Below are positions 47,532-59,055 of a DNA stretch of 64,000 nucleotides, one piece after another; positions within the stretch are counted from its first letter, which is position 1, and the number at the start of each line of letters is the position of its first letter. The translations under genes and the position numbers were made by a program. Source of the DNA: Biomphalaria glabrata (Eukaryota > Mollusca > Gastropoda > Planorbidae). The notes beneath the pieces were generated by a model, which saw only the letters and a list, made by a program, of their open reading frames with translations, did not search any database and was not told where the DNA came from. The stretch covers positions 6,824,001-6,888,000 of the forward strand of contig NC_074713.1 in NCBI RefSeq assembly GCF_947242115.1, written 5' to 3'.

Positions 47532-47640
47532 TATAAATAAGATAAATCTAGCTTGCTAGATATAGAATCTAGTCTTGATTCCGAGATTTATATTCTAGAT
47601 CTAGATGTAGATCTAATTTTTAAAGATTTTTTGATAAACA
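46600..47640. repeat. Cryptically simple ACTAGT/AGATCT-rich tract
   Basis: Short self-complementary words (ACTAGT, AGATCT, TCTAGA) recur irregularly over about 1 kb spanning the 5' end of POLR2I. Similar, shorter tracts are at 2100-2850, 16040-16340, 28240-28400, 49785-50515 and 52340-52480. Confidence 0.6.
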
Positions 47641-47914
47641 TAAGTTCGCATTGAAACCAATCATTTATCGTAGTAGCTCTTTTCTTTTTAGTGTTTAGAA
47701 ATAGATTTAAATCACAGACATATATATATATTTCTAGATTCATTACCGACATATATAATGTGTCGACATGTAAATTAATTTAGACTTTTATTGAAATACG
47801 TTTTCTAGCTCTGCGCCAACAACAACAACAACACACACACACACAATCACGTTAATAGACATATAATTCGTTAAGCAAGTGAAAAACAAATAGATGCACT
47901 ATTAGTAGTTAAAC

Positions 47915-48165
47915 CACATGCTAGGACAAAGTCGTAAAATGTTCTTTCTCGATCACTAGTGCCATATATACGACTTACAAGAGCATGGAACGAGTTGCCC
48001 GAATCAGCTAGAAAAACCAATTATAACTTAGCAGAGTTTGTCTCTACTTAACATGTATGACTAGATTTACTCATAGATATGCATATAGGAGCGTATTTAT
48101 CTTCTCATTTGAAGGAACGTCTGTAATTTATAAGATAGATTTTAAAAAAAAACATTTCGGACTTT
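47915..48165 (+). mobile_element. LINE 3'-end fragment
   Basis: Contains CATGCTAGGACAAAG, TACAAGAGCATGGAACGAGT, TTGCCCGAATCAGC and a tail GTCTGTAATTTATAAGATAG, matching the end of the LINE family at 39285-39525. Confidence 0.65.
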
Positions 48166-48179
48166 CTTATATAAATAAT

Positions 48180-48349
48180 CAGGGCCGGATTTAGTCTACC
48201 TATTGGCATGCCCCATAGGCAACATATGCTATAGCTTAGGGCCCCAAGAAATATTTAACACTGTCATATAATATCTGGACTTAAGGGCTCCAAAAAGGGA
48301 ACCATATCTAAAATAGCTTAGGGCCTTTTGAGATCTAAACACGGCACTG
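48180..48349 (+). mobile_element. 170-bp MITE with CAGGGCCGGATTTAG ends
   Basis: Left CAGGGCCGGATTTAG and right CTAAACACGGCACTG are inverted repeats. The body (AGGCAACATATGCTATAGC, TTAGGGCCCC) matches 14256-14458. Target duplication is not clear. Confidence 0.55.
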
Positions 48350-48413
48350 AAAATGAAGATTATTACTTTCTAACACAGACATTATGCAGAACGGCAGGGA
48401 ACCGATCACCACT

Positions 48414-48665
48414 TTTTATCTTATCTTATAAAATACAGACGTTACTTTAAAAGAAGAAGATGATTATGTCCTACGTTCCTATGGTCAATCTAGTCATGTA
48501 TGTTAACCAATGACTTCAATTCTGCCAAGTCATTGGTTTTCCTGGCTGGTTCAGGCAACCCATTCCATGCTATAATAGCACTAGGGAAGGAGCATTTGTA
48601 GAAATTTGTCCTAGCGTATGGAGCGAGGAATGTGCCTTTATTAGGCTTTGTTTTTTGTATTTGAG
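48414..48665 (-). mobile_element. LINE 3'-end fragment, minus strand
   Basis: Same family as 50960-51860: it shares the end TTATCTTATCTTATA, AATACAGACGTTACTT and, further in, GGCAACCCATTCCATGCT and ACTAGGGAAGGAGCATTTGT. With 47915-48165 it makes two oppositely oriented fragments flanking the MITE. Confidence 0.7.
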
Positions 48666-48799
48666 TGTTTCATGCATAATTACTACTTTAATTTTATAAT
48701 TAGTCTTCTATCCTGGGTGAAAACGGTCGTTCGAGTGAGTCGATTAGCCCACTAGGGAAGCAAAACATGACTTCAGTTGGGTGGAACACCTAAGAAATG

Positions 48800-49212
48800 T
48801 GTTCATTGCACTGGCGATTTCAGGCTATTTCCAGCTGTCTCTTTCATGCAGATGCCATGTGCTTTCCTCAGTGATAGCGAGAGCAAAAGTCTATGCTGAC
48901 TAGGACAACTAGGCTAGTTCACAGACAATTGGCTCACTCGTTAATTGGCTTACAATATGTTTCTTAAACCAAAATGTCAGTGAACCAGAAGTCTGTGAAC
49001 CAGTTGTTGTGTAAAACAGTGGAACTAACTGTCGTGAACCGGTTGTCTCTGCACCAAATGCCAGTTGTGTGAATCAGTTATCAGTGAACCAATTGTCGGG
49101 TGAACTATTTGTCGTTGTCAGTATGGACTTTTGCTCTCGTATAAAGAAAAGCACGTAGAATCTGAAAGAGAAGGCTGGAAATCGTTGAAATTAGTGAACG
49201 AATTGTCTGTGA
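48800..49212. mobile_element. Foldback element: ~80-100-bp arms around a degenerate repeat
   Basis: The left arm ends GAGAGCAAAAGTCTATGCTGAC (48900) and the right arm starts GTCAGTATGGACTTTTGCTC (49117), reverse complements with few mismatches. Pairing continues outward through CATGTGCTTTCC / AGAAAAGCACGT, TCTCTTTCATGCAGA / TCTGAAAGAG and CGATTT / AAATCG words. The ~216-bp loop is a degenerate repeat of GTGAACCAGTTGTC-like words. No coding capacity. Confidence 0.65.
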
Positions 49213-49225
49213 ACCATTTGTTGTG
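48901..49225 (+). repeat. Degenerate GTGAACCAGTTGTC repeat
   Basis: Words such as CTGTGAACCAGTTG, GTGAACCGGTTGTC, GTGAACCAATTGTC and GTGAACCATTTGTTG recur every ~15-25 bp. They fill the foldback loop and also appear just outside the right arm. Confidence 0.7.
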
Positions 49226-49320
49226 GGCACTTTTTTAGTGGGCAGGGTATGAACCCGCATCATCGTCATCGAGAAGTCCGAACGACAGTCCTGCGCGCAT
49301 ATCGTACAAGGCTTATAGAT
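49225..49320 (-). repeat. SINE-A fragment
   Basis: Minus-strand reading has GGGTTCATACCCTGCC (box B-like) preceded by CGCGCAGGACTGTCGTTCGG, as in the copies at 28567-28745 and 9963-10150; only the tRNA-like part remains. Confidence 0.6.
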
Positions 49321-49681
49321 AAGCTCAGAGGGTTGTTTGAAAGCCAATTTTTTAAAAGATATTTTTTTAATGTAGGCTACTTGATCTAGATTTCTAGATC
49401 TTTATTTTGTTTAATTAATTACTTTAAAAATTAGCTTGGCATAAAAATTTTACGAAAATTCATTCATGCATGATTCATTTATAATAAACACCTAGACATT
49501 ATCTTTTGTTCTGTTACTTTTCGATGAAGTATTTCCGGTTTAAAGTTTTTGCTATTCACCAATGTTTACTGGGCTAAACCAGTCAAGGAACCCGTGGTTA
49601 TGCCATAAATGTGATGTACTAATGTAAACTTCATTGTAATTTTAGTCTCTTATGGATACGGACTAACACATCATCATTACC

Positions 49682-52600
49682 ATGCGCCGAGTTGGATATT
49701 GGATTAGCGAGAAAAAGAGGAAAAAACTTGACTTCGAAGAACACCGAGAAAGATTTCGGTAAGTTTAAATTGATTACAATTACTGAATTAGATCTAGATC
49801 TAGAATTACTTGAAATACTTGAGTTGAAATACAGAACCACAAAATTGAAAAATACAAAATTTAAATTACATATGTATTATGTATGAGTCAATATGACATA
49901 TTAAGATATTTAGTCTATATTTAATATTAGATCTACAAATATTAAAATTAGAGTCATTAGAGTATGCTTGAAATATACTAGACTAGTAGTAGAGTCTAGT
50001 TACCTAGTAGTACTACTTAGAGACTACTACTACTTGAATCTACATAAGTGTCGTACGTCGTAAGTAACTGGAATAATTGACTCCAAACTCTAGACTCTAG
50101 GTCTAGCTAGATTGACTCTACTCTCTGTCTCTAGACTCTAGATTCTAATTAAAAAGACCAACACTTGGCAACAGTGAAAAACTGAATAACAAGAGTAAGA
50201 GTAGAGAAGACTAGATCTATATTCTATAAAGTAGTATATAGACATTCATAGATCTAGATCAAGAATAGTGAATAGAATTAATATATTATAGACTATAAAT
50301 TATAGATCATCAGATCATAAATCTAGACTAGTCACTAGAGTAGAGTTGATGAGTAGATTACTCTAGACTATCTTGAATCTACTAGATTTAGATCCAGACT
50401 ACACTGGACTAGACTGTCTAGACTATGATATATCTAGAACTAAAGTACAACTCCAGTCTACTATCTAGATTATTCTAGAATATTCTAGATCTATCTACTA
50501 ATCTAGATCTACAGTCTGGAGTAAGTTATGCACTTCAAACACCTGTAGGCCAAAAATTCAAAGTTTGTCTTTGACAGCGCATTATTTTTTGATGGTTGGA
50601 CATATTTGACATAGTCATAGTATGACATAGAAAAGAAAATGAATTATTAAAATGCTCTTTAGTTTTTGAAGGAGAATAAGGATGACTTCTTATATTTGTA
50701 CCCCACACCCTCATTTGTTATTATATTTGAGGTAAAAGAGGCCATGTGTCTTCATTTAATCCAAACAAATTTTTCCAAGCACCAAAATTTATTCCAAACA
50801 GCCACTATATTTGGCGTCAATAAACTCATATTTTAATTCTAAATTAATATTAACTAAATAGTCTCTCAATCATAATTTATCACAAAGATGTTTTTAGATT
50901 ATGCTTAAATACAAACACAAAAAAAAAATTAGGTTACTGGGATTGTGACTTCTACATTGACTTTTATCTTATCTTATATAATACAGACGTTACTTCAAAA
51001 AAAAAATGACAACGTCCTACGCGCCATGCATTTAGTCATGCATATTAACCAATGAACAAATTCTGGCTAGCTCAGGCAACCCATTCCATGCTCTAATAGC
51101 ACTAGGGAAGAAGGAGCATTTGTATAAAATGTGTCCTAGCATATAGAACGAGGAATGTGCCTTTATTTTTGTGTCTTTATGAGTATTTTATTAGGTTTTG
51201 TTTTTGTATTTCAAGATTATGGTTCAGTAATTTCTGTATAATTGCTAGTTTACTTTTGAGTCTTCTGCCCTGAAGGCTTTCTAAATTTAGTGATTTTACT
51301 AAAGGTGTTACCCTAGTCAAATGTGAATATTCGTTTGTTATGAATCTCACTGCTCTATTTTGTGACTGTTCTAGTTTCTTAAAGTACTCTTGAGTTGAGG
51401 GGTCCAAAACAGAGGATGTATATTCCATTATTGGCCTAACCAACGTTAAATAACATTTTAGTTTTATGTTCTTATTTGATTTATAGAAATTTAATTTAAC
51501 AAACCCTATTGCTTTGTTTGATTTTTTTATCGTTTCATCAATATGTGGATTCCATGACAGTTTTTCATTTATTATAACACCTAGGTGTTTTGCATTTTTA
51601 GTCTGTTACTGGTTTACCATGAATAAGATAAGTGGAATTAATTTGTTTCAGTTTTTTTGTTACTCTTAATAACTGACATTTTTCTGGGTGGAAAGACATG
51701 CTTCAATTTGATTCCCATTTCTGTAATTCATCTAATTCTCTTTGTAAAATTTCTGTATCCTGTGTTGTTTTTATCATAGATCTAGGCATTTAACTTCATT
51801 CAATGTATTAAACTCACTCTAAATATTTGCCCATTTATTCTCTTTAAAAAAAACAACAAACAAACACATTTATCAAAAGAAACATGTTTTTTCAATATAA
51901 AAGATCATTAACATCAAAGTCCAAAGCTGGTTGTTTTGAATACATTTTGGTAAGAAAATCGTAATTTAATACAAACACCCTATTCATTTTTTTTTGCAAA
52001 CAACTTGGCTTGTGAATCAGCTTCAAAAATAAAATCAATTTTAGCGGGTTCATTAGCATAGACTTAGTCAATAAAAAAATATAGTCTTAACCCTAGGAAG
52101 AGGTAAAGTCATCCCGGTAGCAGGAAAAAAAACACTTGACCTACAAATTAAAATTTCTTTTTTCTTACATGAAAAAGATAGCAAAATGGAAGGAAATGGG
52201 TCAGAATCATTGGAAAATGGACACTCACAGTATACAGAGCGCATGTTTTGTATTAAATGTCAAAATAAAGATGTAATGACCACAAAAACGGCAAGTTGTT
52301 TGGATTCATGTATTGTCCGGAATAAATAAATTACTTTATAGTTTTAGTAGTGTCTAATCTAGTCTAGATTCTAGATTTTTTACTACTCCAGATTCTAGAT
52401 CTCTAGTACAAGTCCTACTAGATCTACAAGTTGGTAACAAGTCTACTGTAACTGTCTAAATCTAGATCTAAGTTATAAGATAGGACAAAAAAAAATATCT
52501 TTTCTTCTTCTCTTTTAAAGGAATATCTTTAATTTCTAATATAAGATTAGATAGCCTAATTTGGCAAAGCCCAACAGCCAGATTTAAATCCAACATTGAT

Positions 52601-54220
52601 TGTTAAATTTTGTATTTGTTGTCACTTGTGACTAGATTAAGTTGGAATTTCTGATTTTGAATAGCGAGTGAAATCAGTTGTAGTCTAGGTCACTTGTTAG
52701 AACTAAATTGTGAATGTGGCTGTTTCCAAGGAGGCTTATAAATTAATAAATTGGAATCTTATTCAATCAAGTTAAAATCTCTGGGATCAGGCTAGAGAAA
52801 TCAAATATTTTGATCTTAGTTCAGGCTTCAGTCTAAATATCCTTGTCATCTTACTCTAGACTCTAGATTAAGCCTCAAAATCTAAATATTTTACTAGACA
52901 CTATCATAACTAATTTAAAGACTTTTAATTTAATTTGAATAAATATACAGTCTTCTAATTATTATTTATGATTCGTTCATATCTACCTAGTTTGTCCTAT
53001 TGGAGGGTGATAGTTGGCTTAAGTTTTATGATTGAAAACAGCATTAGTTTTTTTACATTGTACATAATATTCAGGCTAATTTTTGTTTATGCTTTAGGCT
53101 TAAGGTAGAAGAATGGTCATAGGTTTTTGAGAAGTCTGAGGTTGTAATCCATAAAAAGTTCCAGTCTAGGATGCATTGTGTATAGTTCTATATAAGGCTA
53201 TTAAGAGAGCTCAGTTAAAAAAAAACCCACTAAAACTTTTATAACGATATGAACAAAATAAACCAAATGTCCCTTCTAGTGGTTCATGGGTTTTGACAAA
53301 CAACTAAGAAACCAATAATGCCATGTGATCTAAGCTATTTCTAGAAGCTATAAATAATGGATTTAAAATATACATTTTTACTGCTTCAAAGATGTTTTAT
53401 AAGTGTCAATGTCTTCATTTTTCTTTAAAAGTATTTGGGCTATTGTACACTGAAAACTTTGATTCCAGATCAAAGTCTAAGTGTACCATAACACTTTCTT
53501 TTCTTTTTTTAAACTCTAAAGTGGGTGGGAACATTCTCTGCATTTAATAGTGTATATATATATATATATATATATATATGTTACTTGAAGCCCAGCAACT
53601 TTCTTATAACCAGAAGATTAAGACAGCTGCATACATAATACTTTCTTACTGACTTAGACTTAGGTCCTCCCGCGCTGTTCTGCGCATTGGGTGGCAAGCT
53701 GTCTCCATAAAGATCTGTCATTGGCAATGTCTTACTAGCTACTCAAAAGTCAAACCAGAAAAATCTTGCATGTACAATTCCTTTTAAAGTGGAGATAGTA
53801 AAATATGCTATAATATGGAACCTAAAATGAAAACAGCAGCAAAGAGAGGTTGAGCCATGTCTATTATTTCAATTTTTTTTTTGCTGACAATGCTAATATG
53901 GGGAATACATTATTTTGTTTCACTTGAGCCTAAATGATTACACTTTTTAAAGGCTTTAAAAGTATCTTTGCTTCTTTTTCTTTACTTAATAAAAAAAAAT
54001 CAAATCAGTCACATGTACCTTAATGAGTTTAAGACCTGCACATATGTCCAATTCTGGCTTGGGATTGTTGGAGTTTAAAGGATTGTTTCAACTAATTGAT
54101 ACCATGTTATACATTGTACATATTAAATGATGGCTTAATGTATTTTTATAACTTTTCATAAATTGTTAAGTGTAATGTTTTGTTTTATTTTCCAGGAATG
54201 CTGGGATTGAACTTGTACAG
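49682..54220 (+). CDS. ITPK1: Inositol-tetrakisphosphate 1-kinase, first two coding exons (3' part off window)
   Basis: This ATP-grasp kinase phosphorylates inositol tri- and tetrakisphosphates in the cytosol. Exon 1 (49682-49758) encodes MRRVGYWISEKKRKKLDFEE and HRERF; exon 2 (54196-54220) completes RNAGIELVQ. The human N-terminus reads KRVGYWLSEKKIKKLNFQAF...CRKRGMEVVQLNL, so the alignment is direct and includes the substrate-contact SEKK segment. Borders are CG|GTAAGT and TTTTCCAG|GAATG, then CAG|GTAAAT, with matching phase. The next exon (expected LNL..P) was not found up to base 64000, so the following intron exceeds 9.7 kb. A 4.4-kb first intron separates the two exons. The start is the first in-frame Met and gives a slightly shorter N-terminus than human. 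Confidence 0.88.
49759..54195. other. ITPK1 intron 1
   Basis: Holds an AGATCT/TAGA-rich tract (49785-50515), a minus-strand LINE copy (50960-51860), another AGATCT cluster (52340-52480), a TA microsatellite (53551-53579), and otherwise AT-rich sequence. The 64-residue open frame reading out of exon 1 into the intron is unspliced shadow. Confidence 0.55.
50960..51860 (-). mobile_element. LINE with reverse-transcriptase 3' part, 5' truncated (CR1/L2-like)
   Basis: On the minus strand, with a few frame breaks, the sequence reads MSFHPEKCQLLRVTKK (RT palm/thumb border), LSWNPHIDETIKKSNKAIGF, then an intact 88-codon frame (51443-51177) with VRPIMEYTSSVLDPSTQEYF, KLEQSQNRAVRFITNEYSH, and SLNLESLQGRRLKSKLAI, the typical LINE thumb region. 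Then GTFLVLYARTHF leads to the shared 3' end. The catalytic FADD-box part is missing. Same family as fragments at 39285, 47915 and 48414. Confidence 0.8.
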
Positions 54221-54646
54221 GTAAATTATGACCCTGAACCATATAATACTTGTCTTAATTTTATCTTTTTTTTTTGTGAGAGAATGAAAAAGAAGAAGAT
54301 TCTTTTTGTGTTAATAGTTTTGAAAATAATAATGGTAAATCCTCATCATTTGAGGTTATCAGATGATTTCAAAAATTTAAATGAATTTTTACTTTTTGCT
54401 TAGAATATTAAGGAATAATTCTTATTCTTCATTCTCATTTTTTATATTGGGGGTTCAAATGAGTAGAGGTACATCTCAGTGGTTTCCAGATCAGGCAGCT
54501 CTCCATATAGTTATTGTTGTGGGTTTTAGGAGGACTGTGTCTTTTCAGGGCCATTCGATAATTGAGTATGCAACTTTGAGGGACATGGTCGGTCTTCTCT
54601 GGTGTTGCTTCACTAGGGCAAATTTTAGTACTCAATTTTTAGACTC

Positions 54647-54961
54647 CGAACATGTGTTGTCTCTTTCTGCTGTGTCCTGAACATGTGTTGTCTCTTTTTT
54701 CTGCTGTGTCCGGAACATGTGTTGTCTCTTTCTGCTGTGTCCGGAACATGTGTTGTCTCTTTCTGCTGTGTCCGGAACATGTGTTGTCTCTTTCTGCTGT
54801 GTCCGGAACATGTGTTGTCTCTTTCTGCTGTGTCCGGAACATGTGTTGTCTCTTTCTGCTGTGTCCGGAACATGTGTTGTCTCTTTCTGCTGTGTCCGGA
54901 ACATGTGTTGTCTCTTTCTGCTGTGTCCGGAACATGTGTTGTCTCTTTCTGCTGTGTCCGG
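54647..54961 (+). repeat. 31-bp minisatellite, 10 units
   Basis: Unit GGAACATGTGTTGTCTCTTT plus CTGCTGTGTCC, nearly identical in each copy, one unit 3 bp longer. Unit B has one copy only (59754-59784). The six-frame reading of this array gives several long overlapping frames on both strands, all artefacts of a repeat length not divisible by three. There are no spacers, so it is not CRISPR. Confidence 0.97.
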
Positions 54962-55045
54962 TTCTGAAGTGAAAATTATGTGTCGTTCCTGTCGGGACAG
55001 CTTGTAGATCTGTGTATTTGAATTATTTTTTTTATGTTCAAGCAC

Positions 55046-55325
55046 TTAGCTATTGGGTGTTCTATTACTTAACTATTGGGTGTTCAAGTACTAAACTAAA
55101 CTACTGGGTGTTCAAGTACTAAACTAAACTATTGGGTGTTCAAGTACTTAACTATTGGGTGTTCAAGTACTAAACTAAACTATTGGGTGTTCAAGTACTT
55201 AACTATTGGGTGTTCAATTACTTAACTATTGAGTGTTCAATTACTTAACTATTGTGTGTTCAAGAGTTTGGCTATTGGGTCTTCAGGTACTTAACTATTC
55301 AGTGTTCAAGTACCAAACTATTGGG
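55046..55325 (+). repeat. ~23-bp tandem repeat
   Basis: Unit CTTAACTATTGGGTGTTCAAGTA recurs about ten times with variants (ACTAAACTAAACTATTGGG). Unit B has about three copies at 59850-59935. Confidence 0.9.
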
Positions 55326-58300
55326 ATAAAATGTATTTTGTACTCGATACAAATGCATTAAAGATTGTAAATAACTTGTCATAAAGCAAATGGTGTTTGA
55401 TCTAGACTCTGTTTACTGGATGAGGCTTTGACAAATCTAGCATGTTTACGGTAAATCAAAGACTGGCCTGAGGTGACCTACTTAATTTATTCTGACTATC
55501 ACCATTCATATCAGCTCTTGGGGGTCATTTGAGTTCATTACATATTCTTCAATCGCTCTAGCTCTTGAGTTCAAGGTACTGACCTTGACTTATTAAAACT
55601 GTGCGTCATTAACATAGGAGAATGTTTATATGCTAGTGAAATAAATGTATAGCATTTGTGAAAGTAACTTTTAGTTCAAAATAAGACTCAACATTTTTTA
55701 TTTACTTCTTTCTATTGGTAATACATAAATAAATGCGATAGACTTGGGTAGTCATTCTTTCATTTTATTATTTCAATACGAACAGCTAATTAACAATCAC
55801 ATGTTGGTTTTGTCTCAACTCAATGACTACAGATGTACGTTAGTAATTAATTTTTAAAAAATGTCTTTGTAGCTCTCAGAAATTTCATTTGTTTTTGGGG
55901 CACCGCTCATGGTCTGTAGAACTTCCACTGACAGGCCCGTCACTTCCTTCGACTTCCTGTATTTCTTTTCCATTTTACTTGTTCCCACAGAAAAGTCTTT
56001 GAATAGTTTTTGCTCGTGGTTGCGGAGTATAAAACACATTAAGAGAGACAAAGGAGTCGATACGATCAAATATGGTGGCGATATAATGGAACATTAACGT
56101 AAGAAAAATAAAGAAAGATTTGAAGAGATTTAGAAAGAATTGGACAAAAAAAAATGTCAAGGACGCCCTATTGATGCCAGCAATATTGTTTTGGCGCGGT
56201 GATACCAAATAAGTTCATGGTGTTATAGATGGGCGCCAAATGGTATAACTTCAATCAGGGGCATACTTCACGCCCGATGTCTGAAAAGATCACCCATTGA
56301 GCTTTGCCAGTTGCTTGGCTGAATTCAAAGACTAGCTTGCCAGTTAATACATACTTCTTGTGGCTTCTGATCGTGAACATAAAAAAAAATGGTTGCCACC
56401 GTCGTCACGACACAGCACTGACGCAATTGACCAAGGAGAGCTTGTAGTTTTGACGGTCGTGTTTTTAAACCCTTCGTGGGCAAACTAATTAGCGAGAAAA
56501 TAGCTGACAAATCTGCCCGTTACTTCAGAATAAACTGATATACAGCTAGCGATAGAGTTGCGTTTTGACACCAACCTATAACTCCTCCCTTCCATCACCA
56601 CCAATTGTTTGTTCCCCTGGTTCGCTGAGCTTGTTTGGACCAGTGGTTCGGAATAGAACCAGAAAAAAGGAATGCTCTTAACGTTTCCAGTATCGTGTCA
56701 ACTGACGTCTAGGTGGTGGGTGTCTGCTTCAGGTGGAAGGTCTTTCTTGTCTTGGCCACTTGCTGAATACAATAGTGGGAATTTCTCCCTATCCTTGTCC
56801 TAAGGTGCTAATGATGTCGCGATGTCCACGTCTAGCAGAACTGTATTGAAAAACACGTGGTCTGACGAACCAATAGAACACGTTGATTGTTTTACCAAAA
56901 CTCAAAATGGTGAAAAGTTTTTATGCCAACTTTAGGAAATAGTTGGATTTTCTCAACACATTTATTAGCGAAGACATTCTTTAGCGATGCAAATAGTTAT
57001 CTTTGTGTATGTGTGTGTGTGTGCATCTGGTGTACTTAATATGGAGGCATTGACAAACTGTATTTACAAATTCATATATAATAAGTGTCTTTAACAGTAT
57101 TTTATCGCTTGTAAGGTGTGTTTTTTTTTCAAATCATAATGTAAACAAAAAGTAGATTATTGTATTTTACTTAGGCTAATTATGGAAATCCCCTTTTAAA
57201 AATGCCAATTAAGAAACGTGATCAACTGCTGCAATCGCGTAGCAATGAAATACTGGGTTAAAAAAAAACTATTTCAAATGTTAATGTTTTGTTTTTCACT
57301 TGTCATGTCACTGTAGGCTGGACATGCTGTCGCGTAGACTTATTATTGATACTTGTTTTTTTGTATGTCAGTTTGAAGTATTGGTGTGGACGCTAAATAT
57401 CGCTTGTTCAATAAAAAGATATTGGGGCATTTTAATTGGATATTGATTGGTTATATCGATTATCGATCAGGTGTCTATTTTGTGTGCGTACCAAGGGTAC
57501 TCTGTATGACGTGCAGCAGTGGACCTACACCCGCCACTTCAAGTACTTAGTTTTCCCACTCTCATTGTGTTTAGCATCTAGCCCGTGTTCCAATGGGTGA
57601 TAGGCCTTCTTGACGCTTTATAGATCTAGATCCTCCCAGCTCTCCTCCAAGGTTTTATTATTATTGACTAGTAAATAGTGCATATTGTACTTGCTCAATG
57701 CACTTTTTTTGTATGCTCCACTATCATTTTAGTGTCTTGTGGTTGCAGAGAGTGTTACTGTTGGTAAACATTGTTCAACTATCATATAGTAATGGGCATG
57801 TCTTCGATTCCGAAGATTTAGAATGAGTAAGACCACATGGTCGCATTTATGACAGGCAGCGCCCCTCCCCCCCCCCTTTTTAGTTGACCTCAAATTTATT
57901 TTAAAGTTTTCATAATTATATATATATAACACACATACACTACACAGGGGTTTACGTAGTTGTGCTGTGTTCACTTTGTTTGTTTGTGTACGTAATGTGT
58001 GTTGCCACGTAGTCTCTCCGCGTGTGTGTATGTGTTTATGGTGTGTGTACTCACGCTTCCTGTTGAGTGGGGCCGAGTAACTCTTGTGTGTGTGTGACAG
58101 CTGTTGAGAAGACACAGTCGAGTGTGTGTCACACGATGTAGACCTTTGATGTGTCCCGCCATGGTTCTAGTCTCTGTGTTATCTAGGTTACATAATAGAC
58201 TGTTTATCTCTAGTTGAAGGCTATCGCTAACTTACGCTATCTTTGTCTAGTCCACTCTGTTTATTTTGGTGATATTTCAATACAGAAATGGGAAGCTTTT

Positions 58301-59055
58301 TGGTTTTTTTTTTTTTAGAAGAGCAAAGTAATGATGGAAATTTAGTGCTGTTACGCAAATTCTTGTAGCATTTTTTCCATTGAGCAGCCTACACAGTGAC
58401 TTTCACTTTCTGTAATCCATCTTGTAACGAGTTTTCTTTCTGTCTGGAAAATTACACAAGGTTGGTGTTCCATCATACAGACGGGAACAGTACACCCTGG
58501 AAACATGAAGTGTACTGTGGCAGGCGACTCACTAACAAAAAGCAAGGGAAATAACAATGTCGCTGGTCCGGGAAAGGGAAGACCGCGAAAACACTGGACA
58601 GACGCCATAATAACATAATTAACAATGCCGTCATTAGCTCTGTATTTCATAGATACAGCTCAGAAGTAGTTTCTTTGGGCCTTGTAACTTCGAGTGAATA
58701 TCAATAAACTCATTTCAGAATTTATTCAAGATGGCGCTTCTCGTCTGCTTTCCAGCGTTCTAGTTTGGTGGACCAACGGACCACTTTCTTGGTCGTTGGG
58801 TGGTTCGATTGCTATATTTAATATAGAATATTCATTAAGATTTGAATTAAATAAAATTAAATTCTTGACCTTTGTATACTGAGCTTGTGAACATAAAGTT
58901 AACCATTCAATGTATTATATAAATTTTAAGTAAAGATGTAGGTCTACATGTATTATGAAAGTTTGTAAAGAAAAAAAAGTGTGCAATACTGAGATCCTTG
59001 CGCGTTCAGTTATTCCCAGCATCTTTACATCCCTTATACAACGCCGTTTGCTCTG

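Larger units (their letters stand above)
47532..49681. promoter_or_regulatory. POLR2I-ITPK1 divergent intergenic region
   Basis: The two start codons face away from each other 2.15 kb apart. The space is filled with two LINE 3' fragments, a 170-bp MITE, a foldback element and a SINE-A piece, so core promoters are probably confined to the few hundred bases next to each gene. No TATA or CpG island is evident. Confidence 0.4.

Noticed and set aside
54647-54961. CRISPR-like direct repeats
   Set aside because: Repeats are contiguous without unique spacers, and the genome is an animal's.
54625-55045. Several long overlapping frames on both strands (up to 137 codons)
   Set aside because: They are translations of the 31-bp minisatellite; a repeat not divisible by three opens all frames. 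No start context, family or conservation in unit B.
55854-56208. Minus-strand frames in unit A near the KSKEVTGLSVEVL reading
   Set aside because: The equivalent sequence in unit B reads in a different frame, so neither frame is preserved across the two copies.
56325-56510. 61-codon frame identical in both units (also 60920-61105)
   Set aside because: Identity is explained by recent duplication; no family, splice borders or codon signature recognised.
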